DNA of 64,000 bases, taken from a bacterium. GTDB lineage: Bacteria > Desulfobacterota > DSWW01. The position numbers and the translations under genes are program-made. The DNA lies in NCBI GenBank assembly GCA_028277985.1, contig JANQFG010000023.1, forward strand, positions 1 through 64,000, read 5' to 3'. Below the pieces are notes generated by a model that worked only from the letters and a program-made list of their open reading frames with translations, was not told the origin of the DNA and did no database searches. Below, one piece after another: positions 34,693-43,922 of the stretch. Within the stretch, counting starts at the first letter, position 1, and each line of letters starts with the position of its first letter.

Positions 34693-35375
34693 CAGCTTCT
34701 CCCGACCGGGCATACCTTGAGACAGACACCGCAAGTCTGTCTGCGCCCGAGGCTTGTCGGCGTGCTCCAGAGATACTCCTGACATTTCGAAACATCCAGG
34801 AGTTCCCGTCGATCCAGGCTATGTGACCAGGGGCTGCCCGTGATCGCCCCCACCGGGCATGCGTCCACGCAAGCCGTGCAATCCTTGCACTGATCCTCGG
34901 TGAAAGGCGAATTCACCAACAGGGGCATATCGGTCAGGATCGCGCAGATCCGGATTCGCGGGCCCATCCGGGGAGAAACGAGCAGGGAGGATCGCCCGAT
35001 CCATCCCAGTCCACTGAGTGTACCGAGGGTCTTCTGGGGCAGCATCTCGCGGAGGTCAGGGAGATCGTCCGGGGGTATTCCAGAGGTAGTCCTCTTGTGG
35101 CGATATCCCCATGCATCGAGCAAGCTCTCGGCAGTACGGTACAGGGCTCTCGCCTTGTCTCTCAGTCGGGAACTCATCTCCAACCAGGGTTCGTCGCTGG
35201 GAAGCTTCTCCACCGCCAGGTCGTCATGTCGTAGAGCAAAGCATATTCCGAAGGGAACCTTTTCGGCCATCTCAAGGCCGAGGGCTGACACATCAGCGAA
35301 GCCGACCAGAGACGCCCCCTTCTGTTCCAACGCTGTTCTCAGCTGTGATGTTCTGGTCGGGGGGCTCGTCCCCAT
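34692..35375 (-). CDS. QueG-like 4Fe-4S protein, short form
   Basis: The 227-aa protein shows the family pattern RTALEQKGASLVGFADVSAL at the N-terminus, then GTLSGLGWIGRSSLLVSPRMG (residues about 116-136), and two 4Fe-4S sets: CKDCTACVDACPVGAI (about 163) and C...CGVCLKVCPVG at the end. It lacks the HEAT domain of QueG and has no clear cobalamin domain. It overlaps the amidohydrolase start by one base, so the two act together in some way not known to me. A second QueG-like protein lies at 21118. Confidence 0.75.
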   Translation of the reverse strand: MGTSPPTRTSQLRTALEQKGASLVGFADVSALGLEMAEKVPFGICFALRHDDLAVEKLPSDEPWLEMSSRLRDKARALYRTAESLLDAWGYRHKRTTSGIPPDDLPDLREMLPQKTLGTLSGLGWIGRSSLLVSPRMGPRIRICAILTDMPLLVNSPFTEDQCKDCTACVDACPVGAITGSPWSHSLDRRELLDVSKCQEYLWSTPTSLGRRQTCGVCLKVCPVGRS

Positions 35376-35479
35376 TTCTTCCAGTCCCCTCGAAGAACAG
35401 GTCGCAGGAGCCTATGACACAGACCTGATACGAGACACGCCTATGAGGTCGACACGTCGGCTGTAGTTACAGACAGCGC

Positions 35480-37336
35480 TCACCACTCGAAGAGTTCTTT
35501 CGGATAGTCTTTACAGCCCTGCGCCCCCAGATTTTCGTATTCCTCCTGATCCCAGTCATCCCACCAGCTGAATACTCCGACATAGGTTTCACAATGCACT
35601 TCCTGGCTCTTGAAACGGGTTTCCGCCTTGATCCTCTGCTTCAGGTCGGACAACCGTGCGGAGTCGGGAGACATGCGTATGCCCATGTCGTCCGGCGTAT
35701 CGAGAATGATGAACTTGTCTGCACCATCCGCGTTGTCCCAGGCCTTCCATTCAGGCTCCTTCCCGTCCCGGCCTCTTCCGGGCGATCCCATGTAGGCGAA
35801 TTCAGCCCAATAGGAAGACATGCTGTCGGACAGGGCCTTCCTGCCGGGATAGTTCTCCTCGGAATAGAAGAGTTGGAACCCCATGAGCACGTCTTGGAAG
35901 TTATTGAACGCGAAGGGGATCTCCAAACCGTGACCTGCGCCTACGAGCTTGCCCATGTCCGAACCGAGGAAGGACGGCTCTTCGTCCCAGTCAAACCTGT
36001 AGACATAGACGCTCGGTCCCTGCGCCTTCCTGAGAAGAACGGCGATTTCATCCGCACCCTTTGCCTTCCACCCCTCGTCCAGGTATCCGGCAACCATGTC
36101 GTAATAGCCCTGGTCCCTGACCCCAAGCAGCCCCACATACTCCGGGTTCATCACCATGAAGGTCTTGTTCTCGTCCCGATTGGTCCCCAGGATCACGGGA
36201 ACCGCGTTGTACGTGTCCTTGTCCTTGACAAGGTCCCTAGGTGGTCCAATGGGCAGTACCCGTCCATCCCGGAAGTACTGCGGCATGGAGACCATGCCCA
36301 CTGCCCCCGGCTCATAGGCGCTGAACAACTCGTAGCTGCTCTTACCTCGCAGGTATTCGGCGATCTCTTCAGCAGTCATCCTGTCCTGATGCGCCTTGGC
36401 CGTTTCCCTGTCCGGAGCCACTGTGTCCGCTATCAGCAGTCTGTTGATCACCTCCCGGGAACTGAATGCGTGCCCTTCCTTGCCGGGTTCATGATAGTCC
36501 TCGCCCTTCGATAGACTCGAGGTGAACAGCCCGCCACTCTGGCAGATCACCCGATGGAACAGACCCCTCGCCTTGGGAGATACGAGCATGGACATTGTGT
36601 GCAAGCCGCCGGAAGATTCGCCGAAGATCAACACATTGCCGGGATCGCCGCCAAAAGCGGATATATTGTCCCTTACCCACTCGAGCAGGGCGATGATGTC
36701 GAGCGTCCCGTAGTTGCCTGACCCGTCCTCTGCCGTGGTTCCCTCTTGTCTCAATGCAGGATGGGTGAACCAACCGAGTGGCCCGAGACGGTAGTTGAAG
36801 GTGACCACGATGACATTGTACTTCTCGGCAAGAACCTTCCCGTTGTAGGAGCCTCCGTGCCCCACGCTGCTCCCTCCGCCATGGATCCAGACCATGACCG
36901 GCAACCGCACGCCACCCTTCGGAATCGATTCGGCTTCAAACGCCGGAGCCCAAAGGTTGAGGTAGAGGCAATCCTCCTGTCCTACGGGCTTTTCAAACTC
37001 CAGAGGGGATACATCGCCCATCATGCCCCCGTACTGGGTACATATTGGGCTTACCTCCACTGCCGGCATTGCATCCTTCCAGGAATCCACCGGTCGCGGG
37101 GCCTTCCATCGCAGTTCCCCGATAGGAGGCTTCGCATAAGGAACACCCAGCCAGGCGTGGGTGCCGTTGTCTTCTATGAATCCGACCACTCTGCCGGACT
37201 CGGTCACCCGCTCGGTAATTGGGGCAGGCTCGTAAACACGGTGCTCAGGCTTCAGCACGGATTGATAGAGCCAGACCACCCCGACGAGCACGGCTACCAG
37301 AACCACCCCAATCACGATCAGAATCCCCTTCTTCAT
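35480..37336 (-). CDS. type-B carboxylesterase, membrane-anchored
   Basis: The 618-aa protein has an N-terminal membrane anchor (GILIVIGVVLVAVLVGVVWL, residues about 4-23). The carboxylesterase signatures follow: EDCLYLNLW, GGDPGNVLIFGESSGG (Ser about 263), an acidic residue in TNRDENKTF, and His in GAGHGLEIPF (about 468). The active domain should face the periplasm. AAGGGGAG precedes the ATG. It is the third type-B esterase in the window and lacks the lipobox of the other two. The C-terminal extension after about residue 560 is Asp/Tyr-rich and unlike its paralogues. Confidence 0.88.
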   Translation of the reverse strand: MKKGILIVIGVVLVAVLVGVVWLYQSVLKPEHRVYEPAPITERVTESGRVVGFIEDNGTHAWLGVPYAKPPIGELRWKAPRPVDSWKDAMPAVEVSPICTQYGGMMGDVSPLEFEKPVGQEDCLYLNLWAPAFEAESIPKGGVRLPVMVWIHGGGSSVGHGGSYNGKVLAEKYNVIVVTFNYRLGPLGWFTHPALRQEGTTAEDGSGNYGTLDIIALLEWVRDNISAFGGDPGNVLIFGESSGGLHTMSMLVSPKARGLFHRVICQSGGLFTSSLSKGEDYHEPGKEGHAFSSREVINRLLIADTVAPDRETAKAHQDRMTAEEIAEYLRGKSSYELFSAYEPGAVGMVSMPQYFRDGRVLPIGPPRDLVKDKDTYNAVPVILGTNRDENKTFMVMNPEYVGLLGVRDQGYYDMVAGYLDEGWKAKGADEIAVLLRKAQGPSVYVYRFDWDEEPSFLGSDMGKLVGAGHGLEIPFAFNNFQDVLMGFQLFYSEENYPGRKALSDSMSSYWAEFAYMGSPGRGRDGKEPEWKAWDNADGADKFIILDTPDDMGIRMSPDSARLSDLKQRIKAETRFKSQEVHCETYVGVFSWWDDWDQEEYENLGAQGCKDYPKELFEW

Positions 37337-37378
37337 GGGCTTCTCCCCTTCCCTTGTTCTGCTGCTGCCGAAATGACT

Positions 37379-38128
37379 CTATTCGTCCGGCTTCACTGCG
37401 ACCACGATCGGGCCCTCAAAGGGATTGTCGAGCCGCCGCACCTTCGAAAACCCCGCCTGCGACAAGAGACGCATCAACGAATCGATACCGGTGGCATAGT
37501 AACGCGTCCGAAATACGTGGGTCCGGCACTCGCCTCTCTCCTCCTCCCTCACAAAATAGAGAGAGACGTCACAAACATCACCTTCGAAATCCCAGACCTG
37601 GAACACGACGTACCTCGTGTCGTTCTCGGTTCTCACCCCGAAGGGCTTGATCATACCTATTCCACGCTCTTCAGCATCGTAATCCCGCACATTGATTACA
37701 CAGATGCCTCCGGGCACGAGACATTTCTTGAACTGCTCGAAGGCCAGTGAAATGTCCTCTTCCGTGGGCAAATGGGTGACCGAATTGTGGAAGGAGACCA
37801 CCACGTCAAACGGCTTCCGGTGGTGGTCGTAGGCTTCCCGCATGTCCGCCACGGCAAAGTCTATCCTCAGCTCACGCCGATCCGCCTCGCTGCGGGCACG
37901 ATCGACCGCCCCCGGTGAAATGTCCGAGGCCGTCACGGCATAACCGAGCCGCGCGAGCCCGAGCGCCTGGGTCCCGATTCCGCAGGATACATCCAGAACT
38001 CGTTTCGCCTCGTTAAGGCACGACTCCCGGATGATCTCGTCCAGCCTTCGAGCCCCGGCCTCGATGCCCTCTTCCCAGTCAGAGAAGACGAGATGATAGA
38101 AAGGCGCAAGATCGTCGTAGAAGTTCAT
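37379..38128 (-). CDS. SAM-dependent methyltransferase
   Basis: The 249-aa protein has class-I methyltransferase motifs: VLDVSCGIGTQALGLA (motif I, residues about 44-59), VTASDISPGAVDRA (acidic loop) and FDVVVSFHNSVTHL (about 104). The tail is typical of methyltransferase domain 25 proteins. The start at ATG 38128 (MNFYDDLAPFY) fits family N-termini. A TTG at 38167 also opens the frame. The substrate is unknown. It follows the AOR gene in direction, but a 122-bp gap leaves operon membership open. Confidence 0.82.
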   Translation of the reverse strand: MNFYDDLAPFYHLVFSDWEEGIEAGARRLDEIIRESCLNEAKRVLDVSCGIGTQALGLARLGYAVTASDISPGAVDRARSEADRRELRIDFAVADMREAYDHHRKPFDVVVSFHNSVTHLPTEEDISLAFEQFKKCLVPGGICVINVRDYDAEERGIGMIKPFGVRTENDTRYVVFQVWDFEGDVCDVSLYFVREEERGECRTHVFRTRYYATGIDSLMRLLSQAGFSKVRRLDNPFEGPIVVAVKPDE

Positions 38129-38250
38129 GATGCGGGAAATAGTATTTCGTTCTGGAGGGGAGATCAAGAAGAAACCTGGATCATCGCGACAACCCTCGGG
38201 CGTCCCACGGTAGATAGGGCAGGAAGGATGCTTTCGGAGAGCCGCCCCCG

Positions 38251-40113
38251 CTACTTCAACCCCTCGAGCCCGAGCCTCTCCAGAGCCTGCTGTGTGGGCA
38301 CACCCGTCTCAGGGTCCCAGTCCCATTCGCGGTAGTAGTCGTCGATCATCTGCTCGGTCTCATCGATCGTAAGGGGCTGCTCCTTCACATAATCCTGGAA
38401 GCCGCGGTCTCCGAACCATTTCTTCGGAAGAACCTCTTCGCGTTCTCTCTGGAAGCCTTCCCTCAGGTTGGCCAATCTCAGGAGAGTCCAGCCTCGGTCG
38501 GCCCGCTCCCTCAAGTCGACCACGGAGGTTTCTATTCCGGTGACCGCCTGATAGGCCTCGGCACAGAAGGAGGCACTGTAGAAACGATTGATCTGGGCAC
38601 GGGCACAAACCCCAAGGGAGCCCAGGATCGCAAACCACCGGTGCGAGTGCCTCAGAAGACCGCCGACTCGAAGTCCCGAGATTTCCCCCTCCGCCCCCTT
38701 CGGCAAAAGCTCTGCGACCTCATCCTCGGGCACACCCATCCGGTCCAGGTGGCCGGGAAACACCTCCAGGGGCCTTCTGGCAAAGTAGGTCGGAGAGCCA
38801 CTGGAGCCCACGTGAGGCCCCCTGGGGTCCAGGACCTGACCGAGCTCCATGGTCCCGAACAGGTGCCATGGCAGGGCTGCACCGGGCCCGGCATAAGGGT
38901 GCATGCCCTTTACCAGGGCAGGCGCATGATCTTCCGCCCGGTCACCGAACGCCTGGATGGCGCCCTGGAACCCGTCCGCCAGAACTGCCCCGAGCCCTTC
39001 CCTGCGCGCGATCTTGTCGGCCCAGGCCTCCATCGAGGCGAGCGACTCGATCTCGATCTTCGGCTGCGCCTGCTCGCGCGGAATCAGCCCGTTCTCTGCA
39101 AGGGCCCTGGCGAAGACCATGAGGCCCATGAACTCGAACATGTCCAAGCCGTATTCATCCAGATCCGCTATCAGCTTGACCGCTTCCCGGTAGTCCTTCA
39201 TCCCGTAAATGACCGGGGTGAAGAGATTGATGGCCGAGCTGGAGCAGATGACCTGCCCCTTGAACTCCCCGTCCCGTATCTCCACGACGTCCTTGCAACC
39301 AATGGGGCACGAGACACAGGCCACGCGTCGCTTCTTGATCTTGAGATAGGTCTCTTTCTCCACGAAGGGGAAGGAATTGATGAGCCCCATCTCCTGCCAG
39401 TCCTTGAGGTGAGGATAGGCCCGCATCCGTTCGAAGATCGTCTTCTTGACGGTCTTGTATCCCTTCCGATCCGCCACCGACACGCCCTGGGAGCCACGCG
39501 CCACGACCGCCTTCAGATTCTTCGAGCCCATGACGGCCCCAAACCCGCCTCGCCCGAGCGTGGCGATACGGTCGACGTATGCCATGGAGAACTTCACGAG
39601 GTTCTCACCGCCCTGGCCGATGGCCAGCACACCGGTCGGGCGCCCGTAGTCTTTCCAAAGGGTCTCGCAGGTGGCTGCCACACCCTGCCCCCAGAGGGGC
39701 GAGGCATCCCGGAGGGCCACCTGGTCGTCCAGAATTTCGAGGTACACGGGTCGATCGGACCGGCCCTTGATCACAACGAGGTCGTATCCGGCATTCTTGA
39801 GCATGCACGCGAACGTGACGCCCCCGGCACCGCTCCAGCCGATCGTGCCGCTCGTCGGGAGCTTCGTGATCGAGAACAGGCGGGAAGTGGCAGGCAGATC
39901 CGTACCCACCAGCGCGCCCGTACCGAGCACAATAGGGTTCTCAGGGGCCAGCGCGTCGGTCCCGGGTTTCATGTTTTCGTAGGCCATCTTGACCGTCAGA
40001 CCGAGCCCGCCGATGAAATCCCGGGCATCCTCCGGGTCGAGAGGCTCCTTCGTGATCGCACCCCGGGACAGATCGACCACCAGCACCGTCCCTGCATATC
40101 CGCCCAAGGTCAT
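38251..40113 (-). CDS. aor: tungsten-dependent aldehyde:ferredoxin oxidoreductase
   Basis: The 620-aa protein is an AOR family enzyme, oxidising aldehydes to acids (or reducing acids) with ferredoxin. It has the N-terminal GYAGTVLVVDLSRG, the tungstopterin-binding core with GWSGAGG and GRGGFGAVMGSKNLKAV (residues about 190-206), and the 4Fe-4S ligand motif CVSCPIGC (about 282) with a further Cys in ICARAQ-like GVCARAQ near 510. Its ATG overlaps the stop of the ferredoxin gene by 4 bp (ATGA). A tungstate transporter is not in the window. Confidence 0.92.
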   Translation of the reverse strand: MTLGGYAGTVLVVDLSRGAITKEPLDPEDARDFIGGLGLTVKMAYENMKPGTDALAPENPIVLGTGALVGTDLPATSRLFSITKLPTSGTIGWSGAGGVTFACMLKNAGYDLVVIKGRSDRPVYLEILDDQVALRDASPLWGQGVAATCETLWKDYGRPTGVLAIGQGGENLVKFSMAYVDRIATLGRGGFGAVMGSKNLKAVVARGSQGVSVADRKGYKTVKKTIFERMRAYPHLKDWQEMGLINSFPFVEKETYLKIKKRRVACVSCPIGCKDVVEIRDGEFKGQVICSSSAINLFTPVIYGMKDYREAVKLIADLDEYGLDMFEFMGLMVFARALAENGLIPREQAQPKIEIESLASMEAWADKIARREGLGAVLADGFQGAIQAFGDRAEDHAPALVKGMHPYAGPGAALPWHLFGTMELGQVLDPRGPHVGSSGSPTYFARRPLEVFPGHLDRMGVPEDEVAELLPKGAEGEISGLRVGGLLRHSHRWFAILGSLGVCARAQINRFYSASFCAEAYQAVTGIETSVVDLRERADRGWTLLRLANLREGFQREREEVLPKKWFGDRGFQDYVKEQPLTIDETEQMIDDYYREWDWDPETGVPTQQALERLGLEGLK

Positions 40114-40349
40114 GCCGCCCCCCCTTCCGCGCTCTTCTCGAGAGCCCCATACAGGCAGTTGTCGGCACACAGGCCGCATTCGACGCACTCCTCGGTAAAC
40201 CGAATCGCACAATCCACGCCGAGGAAATCCACGCAGATCCTTGCCGCAGATGGGTTGAAGGCTTTCCGGTAAGCCTGCGAACAGGCAAGCTGGCAACGCA
40301 GGCACCCCGTACACTTGGCGTCATCCGTGAGTATCTCGTACTTGGCCAA
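40110..40349 (-). CDS. dicluster ferredoxin-like partner of AOR
   Basis: The 79-aa protein has two 4Fe-4S motifs, CTGCLRCQLACS (residues about 13-24) and CVECGLCADNCLYGA (about 54-68). The start is TTG at 40349, preceded by AGGAGGGGG with good spacing. It overlaps the AOR start by ATGA. This small Fe-S subunit next to AOR is common in anaerobes and is the likely electron acceptor or the AorB-like docking subunit. The spacing of the first motif is followed by a long insert, as in other AOR-linked ferredoxins. Confidence 0.85.
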   Translation of the reverse strand: MAKYEILTDDAKCTGCLRCQLACSQAYRKAFNPSAARICVDFLGVDCAIRFTEECVECGLCADNCLYGALEKSAEGGAA

Positions 40350-40440
40350 AACCCCCTCCTCTCGCTCGCGCCGTTCCTCCTTCGGTTAGCTCTTAGCTTC
40401 CGACCCTACCCTCAACGTCTTCCCGGCTGGGAGGCGGGGT

Positions 40441-40470
40441 CTGACCCCCGACCCCTGATCCCTGACCCCT
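40441..40470. repeat. degenerate tandem CTGACCCC(C/T) repeat
   Basis: Three to four copies of a unit close to CTGACCCCT occur in tandem in the gap between the AOR-ferredoxin unit and EF-G. It is low-complexity spacer sequence. The same GGGGTCAG word starts the nested palindrome at 42898. Confidence 0.5.
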
Positions 40471-40489
40471 CTCCCCTATACCCTTTCGC

Positions 40490-42577
40490 CTATTTCTTAT
40501 TGCCCAGACGCTTCTCGCGCTGCTCCCGCACCTTTGCCAGGACCTTTTCGACAAGGTTCGCCGGGATGGGCTCGAAGGCAAGAAACTCCATCGAGAAGTT
40601 CGCCCTTCCGGAACTGAGGGAGCGCAGTGTCGTGGCGTATCCGAACATCTCGGCCAGAGGAACGCTCCCGACGAGCTTCTGTGAGCCCTTTCGGTATCGC
40701 CGCATGGTCTGGATGTTGCCGCGGCGCCTGGACAGGTCGCCGGTGACGTCCCCTATATAGTCGTCCGGCGTTGCGATTTCAACCTTCATCACCGGTTCGA
40801 GGAGCTGGGGGGCCGCCTTCTGGAAGGCCTCCTTGAAGGCGAGGCACGCACAGGTGTAGAAAGATTTCTCCGACGAGTCCACCTCGTGGAACGAGCCATC
40901 GACCAGGATCGCCTTGATCCCCACGATCGGGAACTTGGCCATCACTCCGGTGTTCAATGTATCCTGCACACCACGACGCACGGCCGGGATGAATTCCTTT
41001 GGAATCGCACCGCCCCGAATCAGATCCAAGAACTCGAACTCGCCCTGCTCGGTCGGCTCGATCCTCAAAACCACGTGCGCGAATTGTCCCTTGCCTCCTG
41101 TCTGTTTCTTGAAGCGGTAATCGACCTCTGACTGCTGTGTGATCGACTCCCGGTAGCTCACCGCCGGTTCCCCGGACACGACCGGAACCTTGAACTCACG
41201 CCGCAGCCGGTCCTCCACGATCTCCAGGTGCAGCTCCCCCATGCCCGCCATGACGGTCTCCCGCGTCTCCGGGTCCACATAGAACGAAAAAGACGGGTCC
41301 TCCATGGTGAGCTTCCGAAGGGATTTGTGCAGACTCTGCTCCTCCTTCTGGACGGTTACCCCGACAGACCTCTGTATCACCGCCTCCGGGACCGTGATTC
41401 TTTCGAGCAGCAGGGGATGGGCAGGGTCACACAACGTATCCCCTGTCTTGGTGGACTTCATGCCTACAAAGGAGACGATGTCACCCGGTCCGGCCCTTTC
41501 GACCTCTTCCCGTTTCTTTGCATGAATCCGGTAGATACGCCCGATCTTCTCTTCCTTGGACCGGGTCGAGTTGAGCACCTTCTGTCCGGAGTGAATCTCA
41601 CCCGAGTAGATCCTTGTGAAGGTTTGCTGTCCCACGTAGGGATCGTGGATGATCTTGAACGAGAGGGCGGCCAGGTGTGCCTTCGAGGAGGGGATGCAGA
41701 CCTGGGTCTTCTCCGGATCCTCCGGATCCGAGCCGACCACACTCCCCTTGTCCGCCGGAGAGGGAAGATAATCCACGATCGCATCGAGCAGGAGCTGGAC
41801 CCCGATGTTCCGATACGCAGAAGCGCAGAACACGGGCGTGACAAGGGAGTTCAGGACACAATAGCGTGCCGCCCTTCGGATCTCCTCGCTGCCGGCCTCT
41901 TCCTCTGCTACGAACTTCTCGAGGAGCTCGTCGTCGAATTCGGCGAGCTTCTCCACTAGGTTGGCCCGTCCCTGCCGGGCCGCACCAACGAGTTCCTCCG
42001 GGATTTCCGTCTCGATCCGCCTGAAGTCCTCGAAGGAAAAGGCCTTCATCGTTACGAGATCGATGATGCCTCGATAATCGTCCCCTTCACCGATCGGCAG
42101 CTGAAAGGGCACGGGGTTCGCGTCCAGGTGCTCTTCGAGCTGCCTCACGCAACGATCGAAGCTCGCACCCTCACGGTCCATCTTGTTCACGAGGGCCAGT
42201 CGGGGCACCTTGTAGCGGTCCGCCTGGTTCCAGACCGTTTCCGATTGCGGCTCGACCCCGCCCAGAGCACAGAATACCGCGACCATGCTGTCGAGCACCC
42301 TGAGCGCCCTCTCGACCTCAACGGTGAAGTCCACGTGCCCGGGCGTATCGATGATGTTGATCGTGTGGTCTCTCCAGTCGCAGGAAATTGCAGCGGAGGC
42401 AATCGTGATGCCCCGTTCCTGTTCCTGGACCATGAAGTCCATGGTGGCCTGACCGTCGTGAACCTCACCCAGTCTGTGGGTGACCCCTGTGAAATAGAGA
42501 AGCCGCTCGGTTACGGTCGTCTTGCCCGCGTCGATGTGGGCCGCGATACCAATGTTTCGTAGTCGTTTCCTTGACAT
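40490..42577 (-). CDS. fusA: translation elongation factor G (paralogue)
   Basis: The 695-aa protein is EF-G, which drives ribosomal translocation or recycling by GTP hydrolysis. G motifs are intact: AHIDAGKTT (residues about 13-21), GITI, DTPGH, NKMD, and SAY. Domains II to V follow, with [13 protein letters not shown] and [12 protein letters not shown]. The DAVAGV position reads CALGGV, a mild deviation. The gene stands apart from ribosomal protein genes, so it may be a second EF-G (recycling-type or stress-type) rather than the str-operon copy. The start is ATG 42577. The upstream extension to 42727 is not supported. Confidence 0.92.
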   Translation of the reverse strand: MSRKRLRNIGIAAHIDAGKTTVTERLLYFTGVTHRLGEVHDGQATMDFMVQEQERGITIASAAISCDWRDHTINIIDTPGHVDFTVEVERALRVLDSMVAVFCALGGVEPQSETVWNQADRYKVPRLALVNKMDREGASFDRCVRQLEEHLDANPVPFQLPIGEGDDYRGIIDLVTMKAFSFEDFRRIETEIPEELVGAARQGRANLVEKLAEFDDELLEKFVAEEEAGSEEIRRAARYCVLNSLVTPVFCASAYRNIGVQLLLDAIVDYLPSPADKGSVVGSDPEDPEKTQVCIPSSKAHLAALSFKIIHDPYVGQQTFTRIYSGEIHSGQKVLNSTRSKEEKIGRIYRIHAKKREEVERAGPGDIVSFVGMKSTKTGDTLCDPAHPLLLERITVPEAVIQRSVGVTVQKEEQSLHKSLRKLTMEDPSFSFYVDPETRETVMAGMGELHLEIVEDRLRREFKVPVVSGEPAVSYRESITQQSEVDYRFKKQTGGKGQFAHVVLRIEPTEQGEFEFLDLIRGGAIPKEFIPAVRRGVQDTLNTGVMAKFPIVGIKAILVDGSFHEVDSSEKSFYTCACLAFKEAFQKAAPQLLEPVMKVEIATPDDYIGDVTGDLSRRRGNIQTMRRYRKGSQKLVGSVPLAEMFGYATTLRSLSSGRANFSMEFLAFEPIPANLVEKVLAKVREQREKRLGNKK

Positions 42578-42644
42578 GACGATACTTGTCCTTCTACTGC
42601 TCGAAAAGGGTTCGGCTGTGGTACCGGAGGTGGCTCTTCTTTGC

Positions 42645-42866
42645 TCATTCCTCTTCTTCTTCCTTAGCCCGGCGGATTCGCCTTTCCATCCGTTTGGAGC
42701 CCACCCACAACCACAGGCCCAGGGCAAGACAGGCGATCAGAACCCCGTCGAGCAGGGCACCTCCCTCGATACCCCACTGCTCCTTGACGACGGTCCCGAG
42801 AGCGGTCACCGCGACAAGGGAGAAGGCCAGGGCCTTCTGTTTCAGGATTCTCTGGTCATCGTTCAT
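42645..42866 (-). CDS. small membrane protein, 73 aa
   Basis: The protein has two hydrophobic segments (residues about 13-25 and 39-56) joined by a short loop with EQWGIEGG, and a highly charged C-terminus ending in a Glu run. I do not recognise the family. It lies between EF-G and the palindromic element on the same strand as EF-G, 67 bp upstream of the EF-G start. No strong ribosome binding site is visible, so the call is moderate. Confidence 0.5.
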   Translation of the reverse strand: MNDDQRILKQKALAFSLVAVTALGTVVKEQWGIEGGALLDGVLIACLALGLWLWVGSKRMERRIRRAKEEEEE

Positions 42867-42897
42867 GGAATACTCGTGCCGGCGTCTTGGTCATTTC

Positions 42898-43075
42898 GGG
42901 GTCAGGCCGTAACGGGCCGTTGCCCAAAGCCTTTGAGCCGGCAGAGTTCGGGGACAGCCACCGATCTCACTCGCAATACAGCTGCAAACAGTAGAGATCG
43001 GTGGCTGTCCCCGAACTCAGAAGCGCATGTTCTGCTGGACCCCTTTTGGGCAACAGCCCGTTACGGCCTGACCCC
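42898..43075. repeat. nested long inverted repeats (two-tier palindrome)
   Basis: The outer arms are 42898-42928 and 43045-43075 (30 of 31 bases complementary). The inner arms are 42944-42968 and 42994-43018 (25 of 25), enclosing a 25-nt loop. The outer arm begins GGGGTCAGGCCGTAACGGG and the inner arm contains CGGGGACAGCCACCGAT. Such GGGGTCAG/GGGGACAG palindromes recall REP-type elements mobilised by RAYT (TnpA-REP) transposases. No such transposase is in the window. The element ends 8 bp from the ccsA stop and could also act as a transcription block or RNA-stabilising hairpin. Confidence 0.85.
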
Positions 43076-43082
43076 AGGACCG

Positions 43083-43922
43083 CTACCCCGTGGCATAGCT
43101 GTGAAGGCCGGAAAGGAGCAGATTGACTCCCAGGTAGCAGAACATCGTGGCGGCAAACCCCAGAATGGAGAGCCATGCGGCGCGTCTTCCCTGCCAACCC
43201 CGCGCGAGCCTGGCGTGAAGGTAGGCGGCGTAGATCAGCCAGACGATCAGCGACCACGTCTCTTTCGGATCCCAGCTCCAGTAGGTCCCCCACGCCTCGT
43301 TTGCCCAGGCCGCACCGGTAATGATCCCCAGGGTGAGCATCGGAAACCCCACCGCGATGATCCGATACGAATAGTCGTCCAACAGGTCTGCAGGCGGCAG
43401 GTGCTCTTGGAGGAACCCGTCCGCACCCTGCCCCCCCCGCACCTTCAGGAGATAGAGCAGACTCAGGCTGAACGCCACGGCAAAGGCGGCGTACCCGAGG
43501 AAGCACGTGAGCACGTGGGCGGTCAACCAGTTGCTCTGCAGGGCCGGAACGAGGGGCCGGATCTCCTGGCTCATCAGGGAGGTGGACGCCAGGGCCAGGA
43601 AGACCAGGGGCATGACAAAGGCGCCCAGAAGACGATCTTTGAATCTTCGGACCGCAATCAAGTAGACCAGTGCAATGGTCCAGGCGAAGAAGACCATCGA
43701 TTCATAGAGATTCGAGAGCGGGGCATGTCCGATCCCCATGCGATAGGATTCCACCCATCTCGCGCCGATGGCAGCGGTCTGGAGGAGCAGACCTGCCAGG
43801 GCCGCGATGTCGCCAGCCAGACCGAGAGACTTGTTCTTCCGAAAGGCGGCGTGCAGCAGATAGAGCACCCAACTGCCCATATAGACGAACAGGCCAAGGC
43901 GAATCAGCGTCGACTCAGTCAT
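43083..43922 (-). CDS. ccsA: System II cytochrome c biogenesis protein CcsA/CcsB-like
   Basis: The 279-aa integral membrane protein has about eight hydrophobic segments and the tryptophan-rich heme-handling WWD motif (WGTYWSWDPKETW, residues about 222-234). The conserved His flanking it is visible in YLHAR and GIGHAPLSNLYES. With ResB it exports heme and attaches it to CxxCH apocytochromes in the periplasm, as needed for the tetraheme cytochrome at 47587. The start at 43922 overlaps the resB stop (TGATG). An ATG five codons upstream is an alternative. Confidence 0.93.
   Translation of the reverse strand: MTESTLIRLGLFVYMGSWVLYLLHAAFRKNKSLGLAGDIAALAGLLLQTAAIGARWVESYRMGIGHAPLSNLYESMVFFAWTIALVYLIAVRRFKDRLLGAFVMPLVFLALASTSLMSQEIRPLVPALQSNWLTAHVLTCFLGYAAFAVAFSLSLLYLLKVRGGQGADGFLQEHLPPADLLDDYSYRIIAVGFPMLTLGIITGAAWANEAWGTYWSWDPKETWSLIVWLIYAAYLHARLARGWQGRRAAWLSILGFAATMFCYLGVNLLLSGLHSYATG

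Noticed and set aside
38641..40272. 543-codon open frame on the plus strand
   Set aside because: It lies antisense to the complete AOR gene. It is Arg/His/Pro-rich with no motif, as expected for a shadow frame in GC-rich DNA.
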